From Tolumonas lignilytica (GTDB lineage: Bacteria > Pseudomonadota > Gammaproteobacteria > Enterobacterales > Aeromonadaceae), in assembly GCF_000527035.1 (NCBI RefSeq), contig NZ_AZUK01000001.1:124001-188000 (forward strand): 64,000 nucleotides of DNA, written 5' to 3'. The notes beneath the pieces are model-generated. The model saw only the letters and a list, made by a program, of their open reading frames with translations, was not told the DNA's origin and did not search any database. The stretch's first letter is position 1, and each line of letters begins with the position of its first letter. Below, in pieces: positions 36,051-45,191 of the stretch. Made by a program: the position numbers and the translations under genes.

Positions 36051-37877
36051 ATGACGCATGCAATAACATTTGTCATCAGTGCACTGTGTATTCTTGCTAT
36101 TTGTTATCGGTTTTACGGTATCTTTTTCGTTCGAAAAGTACTGCAGGCCGATGACCGTCAGGTCACGCCTTCTCATGCGTTAGCTGACGGCAAGAACTAT
36201 GTGCCAACCAATCGCTGGGTGAATTTTGGTCAACACTTTGCAGCCATCGCTGCGGCTGGTCCGTTAGTTGGCCCTGTATTAGCAGCACAATACGGCTATC
36301 TGCCCAGTTTCCTTTGGTTGCTGATCGGTTGTGTTATCGGTGGCGCGGTGCACGACACAGTCGTGCTTTTCGCTTCCATGAAGTATCAGGGCAAATCATT
36401 ATCCGAAGTAGCTAAAGCTGAACTCGGCCCTGTTGCAGGATGGTGCACAGGGTTGGCAATGCTGTTCATCATTACGATCACCATGGCAGGTTTATCTATG
36501 GTGGTCGTACATGCCCTGGAACGCAATTCCTGGGGTACCTTTGCCGTCTTTATGACGATCCCGATCTCTATGGTGGTGGGTTTATATCATAAACACACCG
36601 GCGATTTGAAAAACTCGTCCATTGTTGGCTTCATTGCAGTTCTCGCTTGTGTATTCTTTGGACCCTATATTCAAGGTACGTTTCTCGGTGATTGGTTAAC
36701 TTTGCATGAGACCACCATCAGTCTGGCGTTACCTATTTATGCATTCTTTGCAACCGCTTTGCCAGTTTGGTTATTGCTGACACCTCGCGGTTACATCTCT
36801 TCATTCATGAAGATTGGCGTATTCGGCGCACTGATTGTTGGAGTGGTATTTATTAATCCAGAAATTCAGTTCCCTGCCCTGACCCAGTTTATTCATGGTG
36901 GTGGCCCGGTTCTTGGTGGTCCAGTATGGCCATTCATTTCAATCACCATTGCCTGTGGCGCAATCTCCGGTTTCCATGCCTTCATCGGCTCTGGCACAAC
37001 GCCTAAACTGGTTGATAAATGGAGTGACATCTTACCCGTCGCCTTTGGCGCGATGCTGGCAGAATGTGTGGTCGGTGTCATGGCGTTGATTGCGGCAACA
37101 GCACTGCATCCGGCTGATTATTTTGCTATCAACTCGGCGCCTGCTGCATTTGCAAACCTGGGAATGAATGTTATCGATCTGCCACAGTTATCCAAAGAAA
37201 TAGGTTTGGATCTGTATGGCCGTACCGGTGGCGCTGTTACTTTGGCTGTTGGGATGTCTTACATCTTCACCAAAGTAAGCTGGTTCAGCTCTCTGGCATC
37301 TTATTTCTTCCAGTTTGTTGTTATGTTTGAAGCGGTATTCATTCTGACAGCAGTGGATTCAGGCACCCGTGTATCACGTTATTTAATTCAAGACTTCTTT
37401 GGTGAATTTTATGCACCACTGAAACGGATTGACTGGATGCCAGGTGCCATTGGTGCAAGCGTACTGGCTTGTATGATGTGGGGTTATCTGCTGATGTCTG
37501 GTGATATTGGCTCTGTCTGGGCATTGTTCGGGGTTTCTAATCAGTTGATGGCATCGGTTGGCTTGATTATTGGCACAACCATTATCCTGCGTCTGTCTCA
37601 GAAACGCCGCTATGCGCTGACTTGTCTGATCCCGCTGGCATATCTTTTTGTGACCGTACAATATGCGGGTTACTGGATGATCTCTCACGTCTACTTCAAC
37701 CCGGCAGCAAAAGGCTACAACATCTTCAATGGTTGTATCTCCATCATCATGCTGGCACTGGGAATCATTATTCTGATTTCAGCATTACGTAAATGGAAAG
37801 AACTGCTGGTTAAGACACCCACTCAACGTCATCAGGCTGCGCTGGAATCAGCAACCGCACCGCAACAAGCAAGTTAA
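36051..37877 (+). CDS. btsT: CstA family pyruvate transporter, BtsT-like
   Basis: This multi-pass inner-membrane carbon-starvation family transporter is probably a pyruvate/H+ symporter. CstA-family blocks are YVPTNRWVNFGQHFAAIAAA near residue 45, AGPLVGPVLAAQYGYLPSFL, ITIACGAISGFHAFIGSGTT near 300 and FEAVFILTAVDSGTRVSRYL near 430. The 608 residues are about 100 shorter than E. coli BtsT (716) or CstA (701). The start at 36051 has AGGAG 8 bases upstream; the longer frame adds 11 residues with no site. Control by BtsSR is indicated by adjacency and operator repeats. It could be labelled cstA instead; the regulatory context favours btsT. Confidence 0.88.
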   Translation: MTHAITFVISALCILAICYRFYGIFFVRKVLQADDRQVTPSHALADGKNYVPTNRWVNFGQHFAAIAAAGPLVGPVLAAQYGYLPSFLWLLIGCVIGGAVHDTVVLFASMKYQGKSLSEVAKAELGPVAGWCTGLAMLFIITITMAGLSMVVVHALERNSWGTFAVFMTIPISMVVGLYHKHTGDLKNSSIVGFIAVLACVFFGPYIQGTFLGDWLTLHETTISLALPIYAFFATALPVWLLLTPRGYISSFMKIGVFGALIVGVVFINPEIQFPALTQFIHGGGPVLGGPVWPFISITIACGAISGFHAFIGSGTTPKLVDKWSDILPVAFGAMLAECVVGVMALIAATALHPADYFAINSAPAAFANLGMNVIDLPQLSKEIGLDLYGRTGGAVTLAVGMSYIFTKVSWFSSLASYFFQFVVMFEAVFILTAVDSGTRVSRYLIQDFFGEFYAPLKRIDWMPGAIGASVLACMMWGYLLMSGDIGSVWALFGVSNQLMASVGLIIGTTIILRLSQKRRYALTCLIPLAYLFVTVQYAGYWMISHVYFNPAAKGYNIFNGCISIIMLALGIIILISALRKWKELLVKTPTQRHQAALESATAPQQAS

Positions 37878-37899
37878 GATAAAACTTTTACAGATAGCA

Positions 37900-37925
37900 A
37901 AACGGCCCATGATGGGCCGTTTTTA
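37900..37925. terminator. Bidirectional terminator between btsT and ackA
   Basis: ACGGCCCA / TGGGCCGT with a 3-base loop is flanked by A-rich and TTTTTATTA runs, in the gap of two convergent genes. Confidence 0.85.
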
Positions 37926-37945
37926 TTATATAAATAATCTGAAAA

Positions 37946-39154
37946 TTATTTAGCAAACTCAGCAGCACCTTGTGCGATGACCAGCTCTTCGTTAGTCGGA
38001 ATAACGAATGCTTTAGTGCTGCCAGGTTTAGTAATCAAACCTGAACTGCCAAAACGCGCGGCTGCATTACCAGCTTCATCTTCCACAAAACCGAAGCCTT
38101 CCAGCAGTTTCAGAACAGCGCTACGCATTGGCATAGAGTTTTCACCGATACCACCAGTGAAAATCAGTGCATCGACTTTACCGACCGCAACATAGTAAGA
38201 AGCGATGTATTTCGCCAGACGATAGCAGTAAATATCAAACGCCTGCTGACAGTTTTCGTCACCTTGCTCAACACCTTCAATAATGCCGCGGAAATCGCTG
38301 GTTTTGCCAGACAGACCCAACAGGCCAGATTTCTTGTTCAGCGTATTACGAACGTCTTCAACTGTGTAGCCCAGTGTGTCGATCAGGAAGAACACAACTG
38401 ACGGGTCGATATCACCACAACGGGTACCCATTACGATACCTTCCAGCGGAGTCAGACCCATAGAGGTATCAACACATTTACCATTTTTGATAGCACTGAC
38501 AGAACCACCATTACCCAAGTGAGCAGTAATGATATTGGTTTCAGACATGGGTTTTCCGAGCATTTTAGCGGCTTCAGTGGTTACATAGTAATGGCTGGTA
38601 CCATGTGCACCATAGCGGCGAATAGCATGTTCAGTGTACAGCTCACGAGGAAGCGGATACATGAATGCTTTAGCAGGCATAGTCTGATGGAAAGCGGTAT
38701 CGAAAATTGCAACGTGAGGTAAATCGGAGAAGAGACGACGGGCGGCGGCAATACCAAGTAAGTGTGCCGGGTTGTGCAGCGGAGCAAGTGGAATACATTG
38801 CTCAATGCCTTTCACCACTTCATCAGTGATCAGTGTAGGCTGAGAGAATAGTTCTCCGCCAGATACAACACGGTGACCCACCGCGATGAATGACTTCATC
38901 AATTCAGGCTTACCTTCAAGGATATGTTCCTCGAGATAAGTTAACGCCGCAGTGTGATCCGCACCGGCAACTAACGCGTCCTTCTGTTTTTCGTTATCAC
39001 CAAACCGCCAACTGATATTAGCTTCGGGTAAACCTAAAGCTTCTGCCAGACCGGTCAGATATTGCTCACCTGAAACAGGATCAACGATAGCGAATTTCAG
39101 TGATGAACTGCCACAGTTAACAACCAGAACGGTTGGATTGATTGTTACTTCCAT
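37946..39154 (-). CDS. ackA: Acetate kinase AckA
   Basis: It interconverts acetyl phosphate + ADP and acetate + ATP, yielding ATP in fermentation. ASKHA-fold blocks are VLVVNCGSSSLKFAIVD near residue 8, GHRVVSGGELF near 92, FDTAFHQTMPAKAFMYPLPR near 150, HGTSHYYVTTEAAKMLGKP near 182, AHLGNGGSVSAIKNGKCVDT near 207 and GGIGENSMPMR near 328. 402 residues (400 in E. coli). The ATG at 39154 has GAGGAAA just upstream; the longer frame (9 more codons) does not match the family. The pta gene, normally directly downstream, is absent: the next gene is the convergent btsT. Upstream is an unusually long, structured gap with an FNR-like site at its far end. Confidence 0.97.
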   Translation of the reverse strand: MEVTINPTVLVVNCGSSSLKFAIVDPVSGEQYLTGLAEALGLPEANISWRFGDNEKQKDALVAGADHTAALTYLEEHILEGKPELMKSFIAVGHRVVSGGELFSQPTLITDEVVKGIEQCIPLAPLHNPAHLLGIAAARRLFSDLPHVAIFDTAFHQTMPAKAFMYPLPRELYTEHAIRRYGAHGTSHYYVTTEAAKMLGKPMSETNIITAHLGNGGSVSAIKNGKCVDTSMGLTPLEGIVMGTRCGDIDPSVVFFLIDTLGYTVEDVRNTLNKKSGLLGLSGKTSDFRGIIEGVEQGDENCQQAFDIYCYRLAKYIASYYVAVGKVDALIFTGGIGENSMPMRSAVLKLLEGFGFVEDEAGNAAARFGSSGLITKPGSTKAFVIPTNEELVIAQGAAEFAK

Positions 39155-39645
39155 TCTTTCCTCGCATTGCTTCAAACACATGGGTGTTAAAGCGGTTCAA
39201 GGTCAGGGCGAACGAATTAATTTCGTTCGACGATGGCCTACTCAATAAGTAACGTCTAAAAACCGGCTCAACGACTTATGGTTCATAAGTTTCGGCTTTT
39301 AGATGCTGCCTTAGATATATCAGCCTGAACCCGTAGTTTCGACTCAGGCCCCTGAATGTCAATCCATCATAAATTATGCCAATCCGACCAGGTCACTGCG
39401 TTTGCTATTCGACACACAGAACGTCCACGGTTATCAAGCTAACAGCCCTTTCCCCCGCCACGGTCTCTTTGCTACAAACCTCACATTTCCTGTCGGATTA
39501 CACACATTAATTGGTCTTACCAATTAATGTGGGATTCGACTATTTATTCTCCCTTATTCCTACCAATCCGTCACCTGTTTCAATAAGATTTAAATTGGCG
39601 TTTATACTGTTAAATGATTTAGATCAGTTTTCTGTGCAAATCCGT
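39155..39645 (-). other. Long structured intergenic region / possible leader RNA of ackA
   Basis: These 490 bases hold no convincing gene. They contain several dyads: CGAACGAA/TTCGTTCG (39209-39229), a composite hairpin 39255-39303 (11-bp outer stem with one mismatch, enclosing ACTTATG/CATAAGT at 39274-39290), GCCTGA/TCAGGC (39323-39349) and a perfect 12-bp CACATTAATTGG/CCAATTAATGTG (39503-39531). None has the T-run of a terminator. If the ackA promoter lies at the far end, the 5' leader would exceed 400 nt. I could not match it to a known RNA family. Confidence 0.5.
39613..39628 (-). promoter_or_regulatory. FNR-like dyad at the distal end of the ackA upstream region
   Basis: TGAT-N4-ATCA at 39615-39626 matches the FNR core (TTGAT-N4-ATCAA) except for the outermost bases. 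A TTAAAT hexamer lies about 30 bases further in the ackA direction, close to class II activator spacing. It is 460 bases from ackA, so the assignment is tentative. Confidence 0.35.
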
Positions 39646-40245
39646 CTATTCCTGCCATGTGACGAATTGTTTCAACGCCATACTGGCTTGTGAAGCAGAA
39701 CAAAAATGGATTGATCTGATACCTAATTGCTCAGCTGTTTGAACATTAGCCAGAGAATCATCAATAAAGACGCACTCAGAATTGGTAAGACCATTTTCAT
39801 TAAGCAAATATCTATAGATTGCTGGATCAGGTTTAATTAATTTTACTTCTGCTGAAATCACCCGACCTTCAAATTCATCCCAGAAAGGTGCATGTTTTGC
39901 CAGATAAGCCGCATTATCATGCCCCATGTTGGATAATGCATAAATGCCATGCCCCGCTTGCTTCAACTGTTTCAGCAAGGTAATGCTTTCATCAATGGGA
40001 GTTAATGAGGCCGGAACCGCATGGTAAATAGCAGCAACAATGTCCTCATCAATATCTGTCCGTTCAACCGCCCGCTTAATTATTTCAGGGATCGTCAACG
40101 CCCCCCTGTCTATTTCATGCCAGTCTGGATGTGCAAACAAAAGTTCCGCAACTCTGACAGCGCCGGGCGCATTGATCACTGAGCGTACAATATTGACTGG
40201 ATCCCATCTCACCAGCACGTTTCCGATATCGAAAATTATGTTCAT
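39646..40245 (-). CDS. HAD-superfamily phosphatase (YihX-like)
   Basis: This 199-residue cytoplasmic HAD subfamily IA hydrolase has motif I FDIGNVLVRWD near residue 5, motif II ALSNMGHDNAA near 106, motif III Lys in LIKPDPAIYRYLL near 142 and motif IV FIDDSLANVQTAE near 166. Length and layout match E. coli YihX (alpha-D-glucose-1-phosphate phosphatase, 199 residues), although motif I here is D-I-G rather than D-L-G; the substrate is inferred only. The ATG at 40245 has AGGGG 5 bases upstream, and a GTG two codons earlier is less well placed. It is divergent from serA and lies upstream of the ackA leader region on the same strand. Confidence 0.85.
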   Translation of the reverse strand: MNIIFDIGNVLVRWDPVNIVRSVINAPGAVRVAELLFAHPDWHEIDRGALTIPEIIKRAVERTDIDEDIVAAIYHAVPASLTPIDESITLLKQLKQAGHGIYALSNMGHDNAAYLAKHAPFWDEFEGRVISAEVKLIKPDPAIYRYLLNENGLTNSECVFIDDSLANVQTAEQLGIRSIHFCSASQASMALKQFVTWQE

Positions 40246-40493
40246 GACCACCCCTTCTTAAATTCATACAAAGATATGCCTTGCGGTATCCACTGTCCAA
40301 TCAGTAAATACGAACAGACCTTATTTAAGGCATATATTTTGCTAGTTCGATGAGCATCTAATGTATATAGATATATTGCATTAGCCATATAGAAAATTTG
40401 TATTACGTTAAGGCAATCTTCCTTGGCGCAGCCTCCCCTTTTTTGTTAATTTACTACGCAATCCAATGACGTTGCGTAAAAGGGAGCGCAGAC

Positions 40494-41726
40494 ATGACCA
40501 AATATTCTCTCGACAAGGACAAGATCAAAGTATTACTGCTGGAAGGTGTGCATCCAAATTCCGTAGATAACTTCAAATCTGCTGGTTACACCAATGTGGA
40601 ATATGTAAAAGGCTCACTGGAAGAAGAAGCGCTGATCGAAAAAATCCGCGACGTACATTTCATTGGTATCCGTTCTCGTACTCATCTGACTGAACGCGTT
40701 CTTGAAGCCGCTCAGAAACTGGTGGCTATTGGTTGTTTCTGTATTGGAACCAACCAGGTTGATCTGGCTGCAGCCGAAAAGCGCGGTATTCCTGTATTTA
40801 ACGCTCCATTCTCTAATACCCGTTCTGTTGCAGAATTGGTATTGGGCGAAATTCTGTTACTGCTGCGCGGTATCCCAGCTAAGAATGCGGGAGCTCATCG
40901 TGGTGATTGGGATAAGAGCGCCAACAATTCTGTTGAAGCCCGTGGTAAAAAATTAGGTATCGTAGGCTATGGCCACATTGGTAGCCAGCTGAGCGTTATC
41001 GCTGAAAGCATCGGCATGAAAGTTTATTACTACGATATTGAAAATAAACTTTCTATGGGTAATGCAATTCAAGTGGCAACGATGGATGAACTGTTAGCAC
41101 AGTCTGATGTCATCACCCTGCATGTGCCTGAAACACCATCGACCAAAGACATGTTTGGTGCTGAACAGTTTGCCAAGATGAAAGCAAACTCCATCTTTAT
41201 CAACGCAGCTCGCGGCACTGTAGTCAAAATTGATGACTTAGCGGCAGCGCTGGAAAGTGGTCATATCGCAGGTGCTGCAATTGACGTATTCCCTGTTGAG
41301 CCTAAAGCCAATGGTGAGAAATTCGTTTCTCCATTGCAGAAGTTTGACAATGTACTCCTGACTCCACACATTGGTGGTTCTACTCAGGAAGCACAGGAAA
41401 ACATCGGTATCGAAGTTTCCAGCAAGCTGATCAAGTATTCAGACAACGGTTCAACTCTGTCTGCTGTTAACTTCCCTGAAGTCTCACTGCCAGAACTGAA
41501 TCGTAAAACCAGCCGTCTGCTGCATATTCATCGCAACCAGCCTGGTGTTCTGAACAAGATCAACCAAGCATTTGCTGATGAAGGCATCAATATTGCCGGT
41601 CAGTTCCTGCAAACCAACGCTAACATCGGTTACGTTGTCATCGAAGTAGAAACTGAGCACAGTGATATTGCGCTGGCCCGCCTGAAAGAAATTGATGGTA
41701 CGCTGAAAGCACGTATCCTGTTTTAA
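40494..41726 (+). CDS. serA: D-3-phosphoglycerate dehydrogenase SerA
   Basis: This is the first step of serine synthesis, NAD-dependent oxidation of 3-phosphoglycerate. The 410 residues equal E. coli SerA. The NAD-binding motif is LGIVGYGHIGSQL near 156; FINAARGTVVKIDDLAAAL near 237 includes the catalytic arginine, and the histidine is in LLTPHIGGSTQEAQENIG near 289. A C-terminal ACT domain from about 340 (LLHIHRNQPGVLNKINQAF) gives feedback by serine. GGGAGCGC lies upstream of the ATG. An inverted repeat ACGCAA-N10-TTGCGT (40456-40477) stands about 20 bases before the start and could be an operator. The terminator follows 30 bases after the stop. Confidence 0.97.
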   Translation: MTKYSLDKDKIKVLLLEGVHPNSVDNFKSAGYTNVEYVKGSLEEEALIEKIRDVHFIGIRSRTHLTERVLEAAQKLVAIGCFCIGTNQVDLAAAEKRGIPVFNAPFSNTRSVAELVLGEILLLLRGIPAKNAGAHRGDWDKSANNSVEARGKKLGIVGYGHIGSQLSVIAESIGMKVYYYDIENKLSMGNAIQVATMDELLAQSDVITLHVPETPSTKDMFGAEQFAKMKANSIFINAARGTVVKIDDLAAALESGHIAGAAIDVFPVEPKANGEKFVSPLQKFDNVLLTPHIGGSTQEAQENIGIEVSSKLIKYSDNGSTLSAVNFPEVSLPELNRKTSRLLHIHRNQPGVLNKINQAFADEGINIAGQFLQTNANIGYVVIEVETEHSDIALARLKEIDGTLKARILF

Positions 41727-41754
41727 TTAATACCGAGTATTAATTAAAAACAGC

Positions 41755-41784
41755 AAAAAGCCTGACTAGATGTCAGGCTTTTTT
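41755..41784 (+). terminator. Terminator after serA
   Basis: AGCCTGAC / GTCAGGCT with a TAGAT loop is followed by TTTTTT. A preceding A-run could make it act on the other strand too. Confidence 0.88.
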
Positions 41785-41810
41785 ATAACCAAATTCAGCA
41801 GAATCAAACA

Positions 41811-41839
41811 TAAAAAAGGCGGCCTTAAGCCGCCTTTTT
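41811..41839 (-). terminator. Terminator after aroA
   Basis: GGCGGC / GCCGCC with a CTTAA loop is flanked by AAAAAA and TTTTT. It lies 20 bases beyond the aroA stop and backs up the serA terminator. Confidence 0.85.
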
Positions 41840-41858
41840 CCATATGGCAGTTCAGCAA

Positions 41859-43142
41859 TCAGTGTTGAGACACAGATGAAAATTTAGTGAAATAATCAGG
41901 GAACGTTTTAGAGGTGCATCCCGGATCATTAATCGTTACAGGCGTGTCACTCAATGCCACCAGCGAGAAACACATCGCTATACGATGATCATTGTAGGTA
42001 TCGATCGCAGCATGTTTTAACTGTGCAGCAGGTGTAATTTCGATGAAATCATGACCCTCAACAACCTCAGCACCTACTTTCCGCAATTCAGTTGCCATCG
42101 CTGTCAGACGATCTGTTTCTTTTACGCGCCAGTTGTAGATATTACGAATAGCGGTTTTACCTTTCGCAAACAATGCAGCTGTCGCGATTGTCATGGCCGC
42201 ATCTGGGATCTGGTTCAGATCCAAATCAACGGCACGCAATTCACCTACATTTTCTGCTTCGATAAAGTCATCACCCCAGGTAATTTTCGCACCCATTTTC
42301 TCCAGCACGTCCGCAAAGCGGATATCACCCTGAATACTGTCTTTGCCAATGCCAGTAACACGGACTTTGCCTTTGATTGCGCCAGCAGCGAGAAAATAAG
42401 ACGCCGAAGAGGCATCCCCTTCCACTAAAAACTTGCCCGGAGAGACATAGGTTTGATTACCACGCACATAGAACACCTGATAGTTGTCGTGTTCTACCGT
42501 CACACCAAACTGTTTCATGATATGCAACGTGATATCAATATAGGGTTTGGAAACCAGCTCACCGCGAATACGGATGCGTACATCACCGGAAGCCAATGGT
42601 GCAGCCATCAGGAATGCCGTCAGAAATTGACTCGATACCGAACCATCAATCACAACTTCCCCACCCCACAGGCCTTTGCCTTCGATAGTGAGCGGTGGAT
42701 AGCCCTCTTTTTTCAGGTAATGAATATGTGCACCGGCCTGACGTAAAGCATCTACCAGATGTGCAATTGGACGTTCTTCCATCCGAGGCTCACCGGTCAG
42801 AGTGAATTCGCCACTACTCAGACAAAGTGCCGCACATAAAGGACGCATGGCGGTACCTGCATTACCCAGAAATAAACTGACTGGCTCTGCTGAGGAAAAT
42901 GCACGGCCTAATCCATGAACCGTACAAGTCGTTTTATCCGCAGAAAGTTCATATTTAACACCCAGTGTTTTCAGGGCGTTCAGCATATGACGGATATCGT
43001 CGCTATCGAGCAGATTAGTTAAGCGGGTTGTTCCTCGAGCCAGTGCCGCTAGTAGTAAAGCACGATTGGAAACGCTCTTGGATCCAGGCAAGTTAACTGT
43101 CCCTTCTACACGCGCAATAGGTTCCAGAGTCAGGGTTTTCAT
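41859..43142 (-). CDS. aroA: 5-enolpyruvylshikimate-3-phosphate synthase AroA
   Basis: It transfers enolpyruvyl from PEP to shikimate 3-phosphate, the sixth shikimate-pathway step. 427 residues, as in E. coli. Substrate-binding blocks are [20 protein letters not shown] near residue 19, [19 protein letters not shown] near 90, [19 protein letters not shown] near 120, [18 protein letters not shown] near 165 and [17 protein letters not shown] near 382. The NAGTAMRP motif places it in class I EPSP synthases. It lies downstream of serC on the same strand, the conserved serC-aroA order, but a strong hairpin with a T-run lies in the 171-base gap, so aroA may need read-through or its own promoter. Confidence 0.97.
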   Translation of the reverse strand: MKTLTLEPIARVEGTVNLPGSKSVSNRALLLAALARGTTRLTNLLDSDDIRHMLNALKTLGVKYELSADKTTCTVHGLGRAFSSAEPVSLFLGNAGTAMRPLCAALCLSSGEFTLTGEPRMEERPIAHLVDALRQAGAHIHYLKKEGYPPLTIEGKGLWGGEVVIDGSVSSQFLTAFLMAAPLASGDVRIRIRGELVSKPYIDITLHIMKQFGVTVEHDNYQVFYVRGNQTYVSPGKFLVEGDASSASYFLAAGAIKGKVRVTGIGKDSIQGDIRFADVLEKMGAKITWGDDFIEAENVGELRAVDLDLNQIPDAAMTIATAALFAKGKTAIRNIYNWRVKETDRLTAMATELRKVGAEVVEGHDFIEITPAAQLKHAAIDTYNDHRIAMCFSLVALSDTPVTINDPGCTSKTFPDYFTKFSSVSQH

Positions 43143-43209
43143 AGTGTTCCTGTTACAACGAAAAATTCTTATTGTTAGGGAAATGAGACACGCTCATAGA
43201 TTCCACCAT

Positions 43210-43238
43210 AAAAATAACGCCGGATAATCCGGCGTTAT
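43210..43238 (-). terminator. Internal terminator between serC and aroA
   Basis: A perfect 11-bp stem ATAACGCCGGA / TCCGGCGTTAT with a 3-base loop is followed on the minus strand by a TTTTTAT run, about 75 bases after the serC stop. It should attenuate serC transcripts before aroA. Confidence 0.78.
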
Positions 43239-43313
43239 CCTCTACATTTAATATTACACTGCAGCGCAGAGGAACGCCGCTTTAAATCACATCAGCGGTG
43301 ACTGAATTGACGA

Positions 43314-44399
43314 TTAACTGTGCTTCTTAGCAAAATCATCCATAAAGCTGACTAATGTTTTGATCCCTTCCAGCGGCATCGCATTGTAGATGCTGGCCCG
43401 CATACCACCAACAATACGGTGGCCTTTCAGCGCCATCAAACCCGCATCTTTCGCTTCAGCCAGAAAAGCGGCATCCAGTTCAGGATTTGCCAGTTGGAAT
43501 GGGACATTCATGCGTGAACGGCAATGTGGAGCAACGTTATTGCTATAGAAGCTGCTGTTATCAATGTAGTTATACAGATAATCGGCTTTTTCTTTATTCA
43601 GTTTTTCCATGGCTTCTAAACCGCCCAGGTTCTTCAGCCATTTAAACACCAGACCAGCCAGATACCATGAATAGGTCGGCGGGGTGTTAAACATAGAATC
43701 GTTTTCAGCCGTCAGTTTATAATCAAAAATAGCAGGAACATCAGCACGGGCCTGATTCAACAAATCATCACGGACAATAGCAATGCACAATCCTGATGGG
43801 CCAATGTTTTTCTGTGCGCCGGCATAGATGATTCCAAACTTAGAAACATCAATCGGGCGAGACAGAATAGTAGAAGACAGATCAGCAACCAGAGGAATAT
43901 CGCCCGTGTCTGGCAGATCGAACATTTCGATCCCTTCGATGGTTTCGTTCGGGCAATAATGAATATAAGCAGCATCAGAACGGAACTGAGGTTTTTCGAC
44001 CAAGGTAAAATGGCCGTCTGCATCTTTGGTTACACCCTCAACCGCGACCGCATCAGCATATTTGTGCGCTTCAGTCAGTGCAGCCTTAGACCATACGCCA
44101 GAGATCAGATAATCCGCTTTCTTGTTTTCGCCACCCAGCAGGTTCATTGGCACTGCCGCAAATTGACCACGACCACCGCCATGCATAAACAATACTTTAT
44201 AGTTATCCGGTACATTCAGCAGATCACGCAGATCCTGCTCTGCTTCTGCAGCCAATGCCATGTATTCTTTACCACGGTGGGACAGTTCCATCACAGACAC
44301 GCCTAAACCCGCGAAATCAATAAATTCACGTTGAGCCTGTTGCATCACTTCCACCGGCAACATAGCCGGGCCAGCACAGAAATTGTACACTTTTTTCAT
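43314..44399 (-). CDS. serC: Phosphoserine aminotransferase SerC
   Basis: This PLP enzyme converts 3-phosphohydroxypyruvate to phosphoserine and also serves pyridoxal phosphate synthesis. The 361 residues match E. coli (362). Visible blocks are [19 protein letters not shown] at residue 5, [20 protein letters not shown] near 37, [17 protein letters not shown] near 74, the Schiff-base lysine in [20 protein letters not shown] near 197 and [20 protein letters not shown] near 293. The ATG is preceded by GGTATAAGGA. It is the first gene of serC-aroA. Together with SerA at 40.5 kb it places two of the three serine-pathway steps in one 4-kb stretch. Confidence 0.97.
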   Translation of the reverse strand: MKKVYNFCAGPAMLPVEVMQQAQREFIDFAGLGVSVMELSHRGKEYMALAAEAEQDLRDLLNVPDNYKVLFMHGGGRGQFAAVPMNLLGGENKKADYLISGVWSKAALTEAHKYADAVAVEGVTKDADGHFTLVEKPQFRSDAAYIHYCPNETIEGIEMFDLPDTGDIPLVADLSSTILSRPIDVSKFGIIYAGAQKNIGPSGLCIAIVRDDLLNQARADVPAIFDYKLTAENDSMFNTPPTYSWYLAGLVFKWLKNLGGLEAMEKLNKEKADYLYNYIDNSSFYSNNVAPHCRSRMNVPFQLANPELDAAFLAEAKDAGLMALKGHRIVGGMRASIYNAMPLEGIKTLVSFMDDFAKKHS

Positions 44400-44574
44400 A
44401 TGTCCTTATACCTCAGCGTTTTATAGCTAAATAATAAAGTGGAACCGTCAGCTTTTTGCAATGTGTAGCGGCATACCGGGAAACGAAGGAAAAAGCTAAG
44501 CAGATTTGATCTGGATCTCATCATACAACATTGCAGTCGCAGGTACGGAATGGTTTTTTGATTTTCGTTATCAA

Positions 44575-44611
44575 TAAAAAATCCGGAGCGCGAAAAGAGC
44601 AAACTCCGGAT
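44575..44611 (-). terminator. Terminator after the Spy-like gene
   Basis: ATCCGGAG / CTCCGGAT (8 bp, 15-base loop) is followed on the minus strand by TTTTTATTG. It lies 29 bases after the gene's stop. Confidence 0.7.
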
Positions 44612-44639
44612 ATGATAAACCCAACTGATACGTCAACTA

Positions 44640-45020
44640 CTAGTTTTTCCCTCTACCGTAACCGTTTCCATTCATCATTCCCCCTTTCCCTGCTCTACCA
44701 CTACCAATGCCCTGATTATTCATCATTGGTGTATCGGGTAAGGTGACACCTTGCGCTTTGGCACGTTCAAGCATGAGGGTTCTATGTTGAAGACGGATTT
44801 TCTGGCGTTCTTCCGCCGTGGTGGCATTTTGCATTTGTGTTCTGAATGTTGTCCGTTCCGCCGGAGTCATCAGTTGATATCCGAAAATAGGCTCTTTATC
44901 TGCAACGTATGCTGCCTGAGGGGCTGGTTTTACTGGCGCGGTCTTATCTGCTGCAAAGCCCATGATGGGTACAATGAGTAAACCAATCATTATCGACTTG
45001 GTTATTGTAGATGCTGACAT
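44640..45020 (-). CDS. Small secreted protein, Spy/CpxP-like with glycine-rich tail
   Basis: This 126-residue periplasmic protein begins with a signal peptide (ITKSIMIGLLIVPIMGFAAD, cleavage after GFA). Its core reads YQLMTPAERTTFRTQMQNA near 48 and AEERQKIRLQHRTLMLERAK near 68, a charged helical pattern like the LTxxQ repeats of Spy and CpxP chaperones, although the match is to the wider YQLMTPAER group and not to Spy itself. The last 25 residues are Gly/Asn/Met-rich (GSGRAGKGGMMNGNGYG) and look unstructured. AGGAGACG lies 5 bases before the ATG. It is divergent from an HlyD/ABC exporter operon and has its own terminator. Function is unknown; a periplasmic chaperone or metal-related role is a guess. 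Confidence 0.75.
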   Translation of the reverse strand: MSASTITKSIMIGLLIVPIMGFAADKTAPVKPAPQAAYVADKEPIFGYQLMTPAERTTFRTQMQNATTAEERQKIRLQHRTLMLERAKAQGVTLPDTPMMNNQGIGSGRAGKGGMMNGNGYGRGKN

Positions 45021-45191
45021 CTTTCGTCTCCTCTTTATATCCTGACAAAGGAATCCTCACTATGTAGCTCTACAAGTTTAGTTTACATAGTTTAACTTTT
45101 CCTAATTTACATAAACATAAAACCATGCATTTTTTATGGAGTAAGACTATCTATACTTAGATCTGAGCCCTCATGAATGCAGGAGCCACCT

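Noticed and set aside
39301-39360. TPP-riboswitch-like string (CTGA... and ACCC) in the ackA upstream region
   Set aside because: The conserved TPP core order is not met on either strand, and ackA is not a thiamine gene.
44396-44602. Small open frame upstream of serC on the minus strand
   Set aside because: Its composition is irregular, it overlaps the serC start by 4 bases and the Spy-like terminator, and there is no ribosome binding site. It is most likely the serC leader.
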